A stretch of 64,000 nucleotides of DNA from CAVVAE01 sp963746185 (lineage in GTDB: Bacteria; Actinomycetota; Actinomycetes; Propionibacteriales; Nocardioidaceae). The stretch covers positions 706,316 to 770,315 of the forward strand of contig CAVVAE010000001.1 of NCBI GenBank assembly GCA_963746185.1, read 5' to 3'. Positions 26,735 to 34,121 of this stretch are shown here, one piece after another. The translations under genes and the position numbers were made by a program. A model generated the notes under the pieces. The model was not told the origin of the DNA and ran no database searches. It worked only from the letters and a program-made list of their open reading frames with translations. Position 1 is the stretch's first letter, and every line of letters starts with the position of its first letter.

Positions 26735-26751
26735 TCACCCGGGCTGGATGA
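26735..26751. promoter_or_regulatory. Degenerate copy of the shared palindrome
   Basis: TCACCCGGGCTGGATGA: the left arm is intact and the right arm partly matches. It starts 37 bases after the previous half-degenerate site and 131 before the HerA-like start. Confidence 0.35.
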
Positions 26752-26865
26752 AGAGCGGTGACCTCCATCGGGCAAGGATGATGACGGTCTCGACGATCGA
26801 GTCCTTGGTAGCGTCGCAACGATTTGAGACGTCGGCGCGCCAGGTGTCCAAAGGAGCGTGCGTCT

Positions 26866-28407
26866 GTGTCAGATGCGTCTGGAGGTTCAGCGGCCCGTCA
26901 AGAAACAGGGGCTGGGTCGGTAGCTGACCGGGTGAACGAGTACCGGGCCTATCGCGAGGAGTTGGAACGGGGCCTGCTTCCGCTCGCCACGTCAGTGGAT
27001 GGGCGCCGGTTCACGCTCCAGGCCTCACTGCACAGTCTTGCCTTGCAGGCCGGTGGTTACGTCGTCATCGAGGGCGACGGTCAGACATGCCTAGGCCAGC
27101 TCCTGACGCTACGTCCCGACTCTGTGTCTGTTCCCGACTTCGGCTTCGGGACCACCGCAGGCACCCAAGTCCGGGGTGCGCGTGCTGAAGGCATCGTCCT
27201 GGACGGGCATGGCCAGACGTTTCACGACGCGCCAGTGCGTCCGGCGACACCTGAAGAGGTCGACGCATGGACGGTCCACGTGCGACCCGGCCGCTCGGCT
27301 TTGACGATCGGCGCACTGATGCTGGCACCCGGAGTCCCCGCAGCCCTCGATGCTGGGGGGTTCAACCGGCATACCTTCATGTGCGGACAGTCGGGCTCCG
27401 GCAAAACGTATTCATTGGGCCTGGTGCTGGAGCGCCTGTTGGTGGAGACGAATCTGCGCATGATCATTCTCGATCCCAACTCCGACTACGTCCGACTGTC
27501 GGAGGTGCGAGACGGCACGGACCCGAGCGTCGCAGCCGGGTACTCCTCGGCTGCCCGTGGCGTGTCGGTCTGGCGGAACAATCCCGCCGCCGAACGGCCC
27601 CTTCGGTTGCAGTTCGCCGAGGTCGACACCGCTGCGCAGGCCGCACTGCTGGGCCTCGACCCGATCAAAGACCGAGAAGAGTACGCGGCGCTGTCAGGAA
27701 TCCTGGCCGCCGGCGGGAAAGGCCGCGCGTTGATCAGTGGCCTTGATGCGCTGCTGTCGTCGGACAATCCCGACGTGCACCAGCTCGGCTTGCGCGCAGC
27801 CAACTTGGGCGTCCTCAACTGGTCGATCTGGAGTCGCGGCCAGGGCAGGTCGTTGGTCGACGAGTTGGAAGCTCCGACCTCACGCTGCCAGGTCGTCGAC
27901 CTGGGCTCGCTGGACACCATCGACGAACAGCGACTCATCGCCGAGACGGTGCTCTCGACTCTTTGGCGAAATCGCGCTCGACGCGAGCCTTGTCTGCTCG
28001 TCATCGACGAGGCCCACAACGTCTGCCCCAGCAAACCGGCAGACGCGGTGACGGCACTCGCCGCAAACTACGCCGCGCTGATCGCCGCCGAGGGGCGGAA
28101 GTTCGGCTTGTACCTGCTGACGTCGACACAGCGCCCGCAGAAGGTTAACGAGGAGGTGTTGTCACAGTGCGACAACCTGCTCCTCATGCGGATGAACTCC
28201 GAAGCCGACCTCGGCTATCTAGGTGAGGTCTTCTCCTTCGTACCGCCGGGCCTGATTCAGCGCGCGACGACGTTTGGCATGGGCGAGACACTGGTTGCCG
28301 GGAAGTTCTTCTCCCACGCGAGCTACGTCAAGTTCGGTTCGCGGATCTCACAGGAGGGGGGTGCCGACATTCCCACCGCCTGGGCGAACCCCGGGCTAAC
28401 CAGCTAG
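26866..28407 (+). CDS. HerA-like (DUF87) ATPase
   Basis: A 513-residue FtsK/HerA-superfamily ATPase. The N-terminal ~130 residues look like a HAS-barrel-type beta domain. Walker A is CGQSGSGKT (residues 173-181) and Walker B is LLVIDEAHN (D381-E382). A later 'LYLLTSTQRPQKVNEEVLSQCDNLLLMRM' type region fits the HerA sensor and Arg-finger area. The GTG at 26866 is chosen because AAAGGAG lies nine bases upstream; a longer TTG-initiated frame lacks such a site. HerA pumps or translocates DNA, often with NurA, but no nuclease gene is adjacent. Confidence 0.85.
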   Translation: MSDASGGSAARQETGAGSVADRVNEYRAYREELERGLLPLATSVDGRRFTLQASLHSLALQAGGYVVIEGDGQTCLGQLLTLRPDSVSVPDFGFGTTAGTQVRGARAEGIVLDGHGQTFHDAPVRPATPEEVDAWTVHVRPGRSALTIGALMLAPGVPAALDAGGFNRHTFMCGQSGSGKTYSLGLVLERLLVETNLRMIILDPNSDYVRLSEVRDGTDPSVAAGYSSAARGVSVWRNNPAAERPLRLQFAEVDTAAQAALLGLDPIKDREEYAALSGILAAGGKGRALISGLDALLSSDNPDVHQLGLRAANLGVLNWSIWSRGQGRSLVDELEAPTSRCQVVDLGSLDTIDEQRLIAETVLSTLWRNRARREPCLLVIDEAHNVCPSKPADAVTALAANYAALIAAEGRKFGLYLLTSTQRPQKVNEEVLSQCDNLLLMRMNSEADLGYLGEVFSFVPPGLIQRATTFGMGETLVAGKFFSHASYVKFGSRISQEGGADIPTAWANPGLTS

Positions 28408-28658
28408 ACGACCGCCTCGTCGTCCGGCTCGCCCTCGGGCTCGGGGCCGATGGTCCACTTGAGCTGGAACTCGACCTCCTCCTCGTCATCGCCGCGCTCG
28501 TGCTCGATGGAGAACTGGCCGCGCGCGGGAACCCAGAACCGCTCGCCCGCAATCTGGATCCGGAAGGGCTTGTCCTGCTCCAGAGCGTCAGCAAGCCGAC
28601 GAAGCTTGGCCACGGCTTCCTGGGTCGAGTAGATGCGTTCTACGTTCAGCTGGGTCAC
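28404..28658 (-). CDS. Amphi-Trp domain protein
   Basis: An 84-residue protein matching the amphi-Trp domain: 'VERIYSTQEAVAKLRRLADAL', 'FRIQIAGERFWVPA' and 'VEFQLKWTI'. It is acidic at the C-terminus. The GTG at 28658 is chosen because it gives a family-typical start; a longer frame adds 28 unlikely residues that run through an inverted repeat. It converges on the HerA-like gene with a four-base overlap. Function unknown, possibly ligand or protein binding. Confidence 0.8.
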   Translation of the reverse strand: MTQLNVERIYSTQEAVAKLRRLADALEQDKPFRIQIAGERFWVPARGQFSIEHERGDDEEEVEFQLKWTIGPEPEGEPDDEAVV

Positions 28659-28697
28659 GTCTCTCTGCGTGTCTGCAGATGTGCGAGGAACCGGGCA

Positions 28698-28729
28698 TGC
28701 ACAGGTCAGCATTGATGCTGACCTGTGCA
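28698..28729. promoter_or_regulatory. Perfect 14-base-arm inverted repeat
   Basis: TGCACAGGTCAGCA, spacer TTGA, then TGCTGACCTGTGCA: exact 14-base arms. It is centred ~55 bases upstream of the amphi-Trp start on the minus strand. It could be an operator, or a strong hairpin ending transcription from the upstream gene. Confidence 0.7.
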
Positions 28730-28742
28730 GGCCGGGGCGCAC

Positions 28743-28780
28743 GCTGAGGCATTGGCGGCCAGGTGCGCTGATGCCTCAGC
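28743..28780 (-). terminator. Hairpin after the secreted-protein gene
   Basis: GCTGAGGCAT (28743-28752) and ATGCCTCAGC (28771-28780) form a 10-bp stem with an 18-base loop, 13 bases past the stop of the minus-strand secreted-protein gene. No T-tract. Confidence 0.55.
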
Positions 28781-28792
28781 TGAAGTTCCCGC

Positions 28793-29671
28793 TCAGAGCC
28801 TCCAGTTCAGGGTGTTGTTCTTGACCTTGTTTGAGAGACCAACGAGGAAGGAGGCCGGAAGGTTGTTCCGGTCGAACACCTGAGCGTGGTTCCGGGCGTC
28901 TGTGAAGTCGTTGGCGTCGTGCACCTGCGCGAAGAGAATCAGATGCTTCGTGGTGCGGGGCGGAACCTTGATGCGGTACGTCACGCCCACGCATCCATCG
29001 GCGTTCGGGATGTCATTGGTGACATTGACGAGACGCTCGGCGGCGCGCCTGCCGTACCAGGCGTTCGTGATGAGGGCGTCGCTCGGGGTGGTGGCATCGT
29101 CAGCGACGAGCAGCCAGCGGTCGTTGGTCGCGAACGACAGGTTCGGACCGGTCGACGATGCCCGCACGACTTCGGTTGTGTCGGCGCCGTAGTCGTTCTG
29201 GATCAAGAGCTGCAGGGTCTTGGTCCTGCGCGTCGCGTTCTTGAACGAGATCAGGTCACGCAATGTCGGGCTGGTCGCAAGCGCCCGGTCTGTCCGGGTG
29301 ATCGAGACTCCGCTCATCTTCTTGGGACCCACCTTGAGCTGCTCGCCCGTCTCGTTGCCTTGATCATTTCCGTCGACGAACGTCCCCCCGGCGACGTAAA
29401 GGATCATGCCGCCGTCGTAGGCGTCGGAGTCGTTGAGCGACTCGCCATCGTCCACCGGCGTATAGGCATTCTGGTTGAGTAGGTCGGCTCGCAGGCAGTC
29501 ATCGTTCCCCGGTTCGTCGTTGTCCGGGTCGAACTCACTGGTAGCGCCACCGTTGAGCTCGACGTCATCGATGATTTGCTGGACCGCGGATGCTGGCGCA
29601 GTCAGGGCGATGACGAGCCCAGCGGCGACAACGAGTCGTAGCCCGCGCTGCGGGCGAAGTCTGATGTTCAC
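28793..29671 (-). CDS. Secreted protein of unknown function
   Basis: A 292-residue exported protein. The N-terminus has a basic region, a hydrophobic core ('LVVAAGLVIALTAPASA') and a probable signal peptidase I site after ASA. The mature part is acidic at its start ('DPDNDEPGNDDC') and contains beta-rich segments such as 'VSITRTDRALATSPTLRDLI' and 'GVTYRIKVPPRTTKHLILFAQV'. Two Cys residues could form a disulfide. I do not recognise the family. The GTG start follows GAGGGG, and a 16-base palindrome lies just upstream. Confidence 0.75.
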   Translation of the reverse strand: MNIRLRPQRGLRLVVAAGLVIALTAPASAVQQIIDDVELNGGATSEFDPDNDEPGNDDCLRADLLNQNAYTPVDDGESLNDSDAYDGGMILYVAGGTFVDGNDQGNETGEQLKVGPKKMSGVSITRTDRALATSPTLRDLISFKNATRRTKTLQLLIQNDYGADTTEVVRASSTGPNLSFATNDRWLLVADDATTPSDALITNAWYGRRAAERLVNVTNDIPNADGCVGVTYRIKVPPRTTKHLILFAQVHDANDFTDARNHAQVFDRNNLPASFLVGLSNKVKNNTLNWRL

Positions 29672-29688
29672 GAAAATCCCCTCTTTTG

Positions 29689-29704
29689 GCCGACAAATGT
29701 CGGC
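29689..29704. promoter_or_regulatory. 16-base palindrome upstream of the secreted-protein start
   Basis: GCCGACA-AA-TGTCGGC: perfect 7-base arms, 18 bases before the GTG start, overlapping the leader or promoter. Candidate operator. Confidence 0.5.
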
Positions 29705-29793
29705 TTTGCCACACTGACGCGATGGGTCTCGGGCGGGGCGACCATGTGCCCATCATTTCTGTGGAGTGTAGGGACGGTGTCAACGACTCCCCC

Positions 29794-30018
29794 GATGAGC
29801 TGCACGCCCTCTGGCAAGACTCGTTTCCCGCTCCCGCGATCTGCTCTCCGAGACCCTGGCGGATGGCGGCCTGGGCCAGCCGGCACGACGTAGCTTGCCG
29901 GACGGTCGCACGCCCAGCGTCCGGTGGATCGTGGTACACATGATCGAGGAGTACGCGCGGCACAACGGACACGCCGACCTCATCCGGGAATCGGTAGACG
30001 GCCTCACCGGGGAGTGAC
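29794..30018 (+). pseudogene. DUF664/DinB-type gene relic
   Basis: The DNA encodes 'DELHALWQDS' in one frame, then, after a frameshift near 29823, 'SRSRDLLSETLADGGLG', 'RTPSVRWIVVHMIEEYARH' and 'NGHADLIRESVDGLTGE' to a TGA at 30016-30018. The last part is the characteristic C-terminus of DUF664/DinB-superfamily proteins. The N-terminal ~90 residues are absent and the frame is broken, so it is a relic. Identification rests on recalled family sequence. Confidence 0.72.
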
Positions 30019-30057
30019 GGGGATGACCGGGCGAGGGATTTCAGAAGCCCGAGACTC

Positions 30058-30942
30058 CTAGGCGGCCCGGTACAGGTCCCGGACTTCAGGGCGTTGCTCG
30101 AAGCCGGCTGATATGTAGGTGGCGACACCGCCGACATTGGAGCTCGGGGTGCAGACGATGGCGCTCGACGAGCCCAGCTCCTGGAGTGCGGCCGCCGCGG
30201 CGACGCTGATAGCCCTGCCGAAGCCACGGCCACGATGGTCCCGGTGCACGCCCATCGGCTCGAGCAGCCCGGGCTTTCCCGCGCCAGCCGACCACACCGT
30301 CACTGTCGACACAGCGTGGCCCTGGTCGTCGTACGCGACGAGACACCGGGCGTCGGCATACAGCAATCCGGACGCCATGAGGTGCCAGCGCTCGTCCGTG
30401 AACGTCGACCTGTCGAACGATGCTCGCTGTACGGCGACCCGATCGTGCACCTGTTCAGGCCCGACGACCTCGATGTGCACGCCCGGGTCCATCACCGGCT
30501 CCGCGAGGTCGCGGCGCAGCGGCGTCCACGGGTCGTCGGCGTTCCAGCCGTTCTCGACCAGCAGGTCTTGGACCAGTGCGCCCTTGGGTCCTTCGACGTT
30601 CACCTTCCCCGCTATCAGGACGTCGCGCTCCGGCTCGGTGATGTCCTCAACCAGTTGTTGCGCCAGCTCATCGTCGCGGTAAGCGTCTGGCGCGATCGTC
30701 AGCCGCAACACGTTGGGCTCGTCCTGCAGCCCGACGGCGAGTATCTGTCCGTCGCGGCTCCAGGTCCGGACCGCCGCGGCCGTCGCCTCTGCGCCGAACC
30801 GCCAGAACCAGCCCACATCGCCCGGGTGCAGTTGCATCGGCGCCCCCTCGTATTGCCACTCCCCCATCACGCCTAGAGCCTTGCTCAGCCCGTCGACTCC
30901 AGGCTTGCCCAACACAATCGCCACACCCCGATCAAACACCAC
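30058..30942 (-). CDS. GNAT-family N-acetyltransferase
   Basis: A 294-residue protein. The C-terminal half is a GNAT domain with acetyl-CoA loop 'VHRDHRGRGFGRAISVAAA' (the Q/RxxGxG/A motif) and 'GFEQRPEVRDLYRA'. The N-terminal half, about 150 residues, is less conserved and may be a degenerate second GNAT domain. It acylates an unknown amine. The stop of the minus-strand methyltransferase gene lies seven bases from this gene's start, so the two may form an operon. Confidence 0.82.
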   Translation of the reverse strand: MVFDRGVAIVLGKPGVDGLSKALGVMGEWQYEGAPMQLHPGDVGWFWRFGAEATAAAVRTWSRDGQILAVGLQDEPNVLRLTIAPDAYRDDELAQQLVEDITEPERDVLIAGKVNVEGPKGALVQDLLVENGWNADDPWTPLRRDLAEPVMDPGVHIEVVGPEQVHDRVAVQRASFDRSTFTDERWHLMASGLLYADARCLVAYDDQGHAVSTVTVWSAGAGKPGLLEPMGVHRDHRGRGFGRAISVAAAAALQELGSSSAIVCTPSSNVGGVATYISAGFEQRPEVRDLYRAA

Positions 30943-30949
30943 TGCGGGT

Positions 30950-31693
30950 TTAGGCGATCAGTAGGCGAGCGCCAAGCTCTGCTTCGTCGAGTTCGACGAG
31001 GTCGCGATTGCGTTCAACCCACCGACCTGAGGCGAGGTCATCACGGATGCTGTGCACTGCGCGCTGCTCGGCGTCCGGGCCGACTGCGTCCCAGACCGAT
31101 ACTCCGCGACGGACATTCTCATCCAGGTATGCCTCGGGCCGACGCCAGTGGGCCTCGAAGAAGCCATCCGCGCAGTCCCACGGGATGGGCACCGGTTTTA
31201 GCCGGGCTCCGATCGAGTCGGCCAGCTCGGGCAGCGATGCCAGCACTTTGACGCCTCTCAAAGCAGCGAACGTGGGCAGGTAGTCACGAGTCAGCCAGAA
31301 CTGGTTCGTGTCACTGGTGTCGAACAGGAAGACCACCACGCGGCGAGCCACGCGCCGCATCTCGCGCAGGCCGGCGATCGGGTCATGCCAGTGATGAAGG
31401 GTGCACACAGCCATCGCGGCGTCGAAGGACTGGTCATCGAACGGCAGGTTTTCGGCGGCCGCACCCACACACGGCGCTGCGCCTTCGGGACGCTGCGAAC
31501 GCATGAGCGCCGACGGTTCCACCGCGAGGACGAGGCGGTCGGGGGGCTCGTATGAACCGGTGCCAGCTCCGACATTCAAGACTGTCCGCGCATCGCCGAG
31601 CGCAGCCCAGATCTGCGCAGCTATCCGAGGTTCAGTGCGCCGTGTGAGGGTGTAGGTGGCTCCGATGGTGTCGTACAACTGCGCACTCGACAT
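30950..31693 (-). CDS. Class I SAM-dependent methyltransferase
   Basis: A 247-residue methyltransferase. Motif I is 'TVLNVGAGTGSYEP', followed by 'LAVEPSALMRSQRP', 'DAAMAVCTLHHWHDP' and 'MRRVARRVVVFLFD'. This layout matches the Methyltransf_11 group. The ATG at 31693 is chosen because GGGAGG lies ten bases upstream and the product starts 'MSSAQLYDTIGATY', the usual form. It runs into the GNAT gene after seven bases. Substrate unknown. Confidence 0.86.
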   Translation of the reverse strand: MSSAQLYDTIGATYTLTRRTEPRIAAQIWAALGDARTVLNVGAGTGSYEPPDRLVLAVEPSALMRSQRPEGAAPCVGAAAENLPFDDQSFDAAMAVCTLHHWHDPIAGLREMRRVARRVVVFLFDTSDTNQFWLTRDYLPTFAALRGVKVLASLPELADSIGARLKPVPIPWDCADGFFEAHWRRPEAYLDENVRRGVSVWDAVGPDAEQRAVHSIRDDLASGRWVERNRDLVELDEAELGARLLIA

Positions 31694-31756
31694 GTCGCTG
31701 CCTCCCTGGTCAGTCACCACCGTCGTCCCCGCACCACACCCGTGGCCAGAGCCAAG

Positions 31757-32596
31757 TTAACAGGGCTGGGGAATGTCTTCCGTCGTCACGTCGACGCAGC
31801 CGTGCCCTGCCGGGCTGGACACCAGCCGGTCACCCTCGACCAACCACGACCACACCTTGACGTTGAAGATCGGTCCGCCAGCGGAGTCGATCGCGTCCTG
31901 CCGCAACCACGAGAAGAGGCCGCGGTCATCGGTGTAGTAGTCGGCGTACCTGCCCTGCCCGTCCAAGCCCAGCGCCAGCGGAGCCTTTCCGACGATCTCG
32001 GCGCGGACGAGCCCTCCGTCGTACCAGTTGAAGACGATCCGCGCCGCCTCGTCACCGCCGGATGCGCTTACGAGGACCTGCTGACGTCCGTCACGGTTGA
32101 TGTCGAACGCCGGCAGCAGGTCGAGGTAGTAGTTCGGGGGCGCTGCAGCAGAACCCGTCTCCCCACTCGCCAGCGACACCTCGATTGTGCCACCCATTCC
32201 GCCGTTCGGGAGGGTGCCGGTCACCAGCTTGACCTGGTCCGGACGACCATCGCCGTCAACGTCGGCCCGCTGACGTCCCGCAACGGTCACGTCCCTCAGG
32301 TCGGGGTTCGTCTCGGTCTGGGTCGGCTGCGTCGGGCTCGGCTCCGTGGTCGGCTCAGTCACGGCCACCGACGGAGTATGGGTCGGCCCTGGCGACGAGT
32401 CGTCATCGCCTGCTCTCAAGATGAACGGGGTAGCGATCACGGCGGCCGATGCGGCAGCCACCAGCAGGATGACGGTGCCACGCCCGCGTCGCCGAGGGGG
32501 CTCGGGGATCTTGATCGGTGTGAGATCGTCCTGCGCGACGAGCTCGGCCCGCGCCTCCAGCGCGGCCGCGAGTCGGTCCTCGATCAGGTTACTCAT
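31757..32596 (-). CDS. Single-pass membrane protein with FG-GAP-like repeats, sigma-factor partner
   Basis: A 279-residue protein. The cytoplasmic N-terminal ~40 residues are followed by one membrane segment ('GTVILLVAAASAAVIATPFIL'), a Pro/Thr-rich linker, and an extracellular domain with 'DVDGDGRPDQVKL' and 'DINRDGRQQVLV', resembling Ca-binding FG-GAP/VCBS repeats. The start overlaps the SigE-type sigma gene stop by four bases. Position and topology suggest an anti-sigma or signal-sensing role, but no zinc-binding anti-sigma motif is visible, so this is inference. Confidence 0.7.
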   Translation of the reverse strand: MSNLIEDRLAAALEARAELVAQDDLTPIKIPEPPRRRGRGTVILLVAAASAAVIATPFILRAGDDDSSPGPTHTPSVAVTEPTTEPSPTQPTQTETNPDLRDVTVAGRQRADVDGDGRPDQVKLVTGTLPNGGMGGTIEVSLASGETGSAAAPPNYYLDLLPAFDINRDGRQQVLVSASGGDEAARIVFNWYDGGLVRAEIVGKAPLALGLDGQGRYADYYTDDRGLFSWLRQDAIDSAGGPIFNVKVWSWLVEGDRLVSSPAGHGCVDVTTEDIPQPC

Positions 32597-33120
32597 CGTG
32601 ACACCTCCATGATCTTCGCGAGCGCGGCGAGTGCGCGGCTCGCGGTGGACTTGACCGCGCCGCGGGAGATGCCGAGGGCCTCGGCGATCTCGGCCTCACT
32701 CATGTTGGACCAATAGCGCAGCACGAGCACTTCGCGCTGCCTCGTTGCGAGCAGTCGCATTGCGGCGAGGACCTCGCGATGTTCCTCGGCGAGCAGCGCG
32801 CCCTCTGCGGTGGCGTCGCGGGGACTTTCATGCGGGTGGACATAGGCTCGGGCGGTGCGCCGCCGGCGAAGCTTGTCGCGGGCGCCGTTGACGACGGAGG
32901 TGCGCAGGTAGGCCAGTGCCTTCTGCTGGTCGAGGAGCGCCGACCGTCGTACGAGAAAGGCTGCGAAGGCATCCTGGACGACGTCCTCGGCGGTCTGTAC
33001 GTCATCCACGAGCAGCACCGCCAGCCTGACGAGTCCGAGCCGGTGCGCGGCGTACAACGCGACCGCCTCTTCCTCGTCAGCAGGGCGCAGGCGCCTCGGG
33101 CCAACCACCACTTGCCGCAT
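32593..33120 (-). CDS. SigE-family ECF RNA polymerase sigma factor
   Basis: A 175-residue two-domain sigma factor. Region 2 includes 'AEDVVQDAFAAFLVRR' and region 4 'MSEAEIAEALGISRGAVKSTASRALAAL', a helix-turn-helix for -35 recognition. It belongs to the actinobacterial SigE-like ECF group that is encoded next to membrane regulators. It is translationally coupled to the FG-GAP-like membrane gene downstream (four-base overlap). Its target promoter is unknown. Confidence 0.92.
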   Translation of the reverse strand: MRQVVVGPRRLRPADEEEAVALYAAHRLGLVRLAVLLVDDVQTAEDVVQDAFAAFLVRRSALLDQQKALAYLRTSVVNGARDKLRRRRTARAYVHPHESPRDATAEGALLAEEHREVLAAMRLLATRQREVLVLRYWSNMSEAEIAEALGISRGAVKSTASRALAALAKIMEVSR

Positions 33121-33242
33121 CGGCTCCCCATTCGTCGTACGTCATGTCCTACTTTGATAGACGTCCGGGGCGGCTGGAGGTTGCGCCTCGCCAGATCGCG
33201 TTCTTAGTGCGCCGAAGCTCAAGCAGATCAGGAGGAGGGCAC

Positions 33243-33887
33243 CTAGTCGCCGATCAGCTGCTTGAAGGCGGGTTCGTCGCGGATCGGATCCAGGTCGGAG
33301 TCGGTTTTCGCGTTATGGCGAAACTCCTCCGACATCTCGACTGCGTGCCGGAGGTGATCAAGCGCGTCACTTGTCCGACCGGTGAGGCTCTCGCAGCAGG
33401 CGAGGTTGAAGAACAACATGGGGTACTGCGGACTGACTGCGACCAGAGCGCGAAGACGATCGGCGACCTCGGTGTACTGACCCGCTCCATAGAGGGGAGC
33501 AAGCGGAGCCCACAGTTCCCAGCCGCGGGGCTCGTACGCCTGTCCCGGTGTGCCTTCGAGCGCGATGACGGTCGTCTCCTCCTCCTTGGCAGTGGCCATC
33601 CGCTTCGTACGGGGAGGGGCGAAAATGAGAGTTCCAGCCGGCGCGTCGACCCGGTCGCCGTCAAGCTCGAACACCGCGTGGCCGCGCAACACAAGAAACA
33701 GCTCCTGGTCCGCGGTCGGGTCGCCCTCGTCGTGCTCGTTGATGACGAGGTCTCCCGCTGCACGCGCAGTCCAAGCAGTCGCTCCGAACGCCGTGATGCC
33801 CAGGTGATGTCGAATCGGCCGATAGTGACAACCTGCGTCGTCGAATTCCTCGATCTCGTCCAACTGCGCAACCGCGTAAGCAGCCAT
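33243..33887 (-). CDS. Cupin plus TPR protein
   Basis: A 214-residue protein. The N-terminal ~125 residues form a cupin barrel ('ELFLVLRGHAVFELDGDRVDAPAGTLIFAPP' pattern). The C-terminal ~75 residues look like one or two tetratricopeptide repeats ('YPMLFFNLACCESLTGRTSDAL'). The ATG at 33887 is chosen because it gives a family-like start 'MAAYAVAQLDEIEEF'; a longer open frame upstream is a high-GC shadow. Cytoplasmic. It is divergent from the nitrilase gene and may share its promoter region. Function unknown. Confidence 0.8.
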   Translation of the reverse strand: MAAYAVAQLDEIEEFDDAGCHYRPIRHHLGITAFGATAWTARAAGDLVINEHDEGDPTADQELFLVLRGHAVFELDGDRVDAPAGTLIFAPPRTKRMATAKEEETTVIALEGTPGQAYEPRGWELWAPLAPLYGAGQYTEVADRLRALVAVSPQYPMLFFNLACCESLTGRTSDALDHLRHAVEMSEEFRHNAKTDSDLDPIRDEPAFKQLIGD

Positions 33888-34121
33888 GGCCTTGCCCTTT
33901 CCCGTTCGCTGCGGCCTGGCGAGCCAACACTCGCGAGGCCTTCCGCTCGCTCGAGGTTGAGCCTGACAGACGGGGCCGACAAGCCGATGGCCCGCGGTCT
34001 GGTCGGATGCGCCTGGATCGTAGGGAGCCTCTAAAGGCTGTCTCGAGCCGCAATGGCGAGGTTTGACAGACGTGCGCGATCCGATGCGGCAGGCTTTTCT
34101 CCAACTTGAAAGGAAGATGAC

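Larger units (their letters stand above)
26458..26865. other. 408-base divergent regulatory region
   Basis: No supported gene. The region separates the leftward sulfite-oxidase-like gene from the rightward HerA-like gene. It carries the perfect 17-base palindrome at 26655 and two degenerate copies at 26698 and 26735. The HerA ribosome binding site AAAGGAG is near 26850-26856. Confidence 0.7.

Noticed and set aside
29686..29943. 85-codon frame covering the DUF664 relic
   Set aside because: Only a short part matches the family before the frameshift; the rest of the frame is unrelated out-of-frame sequence.
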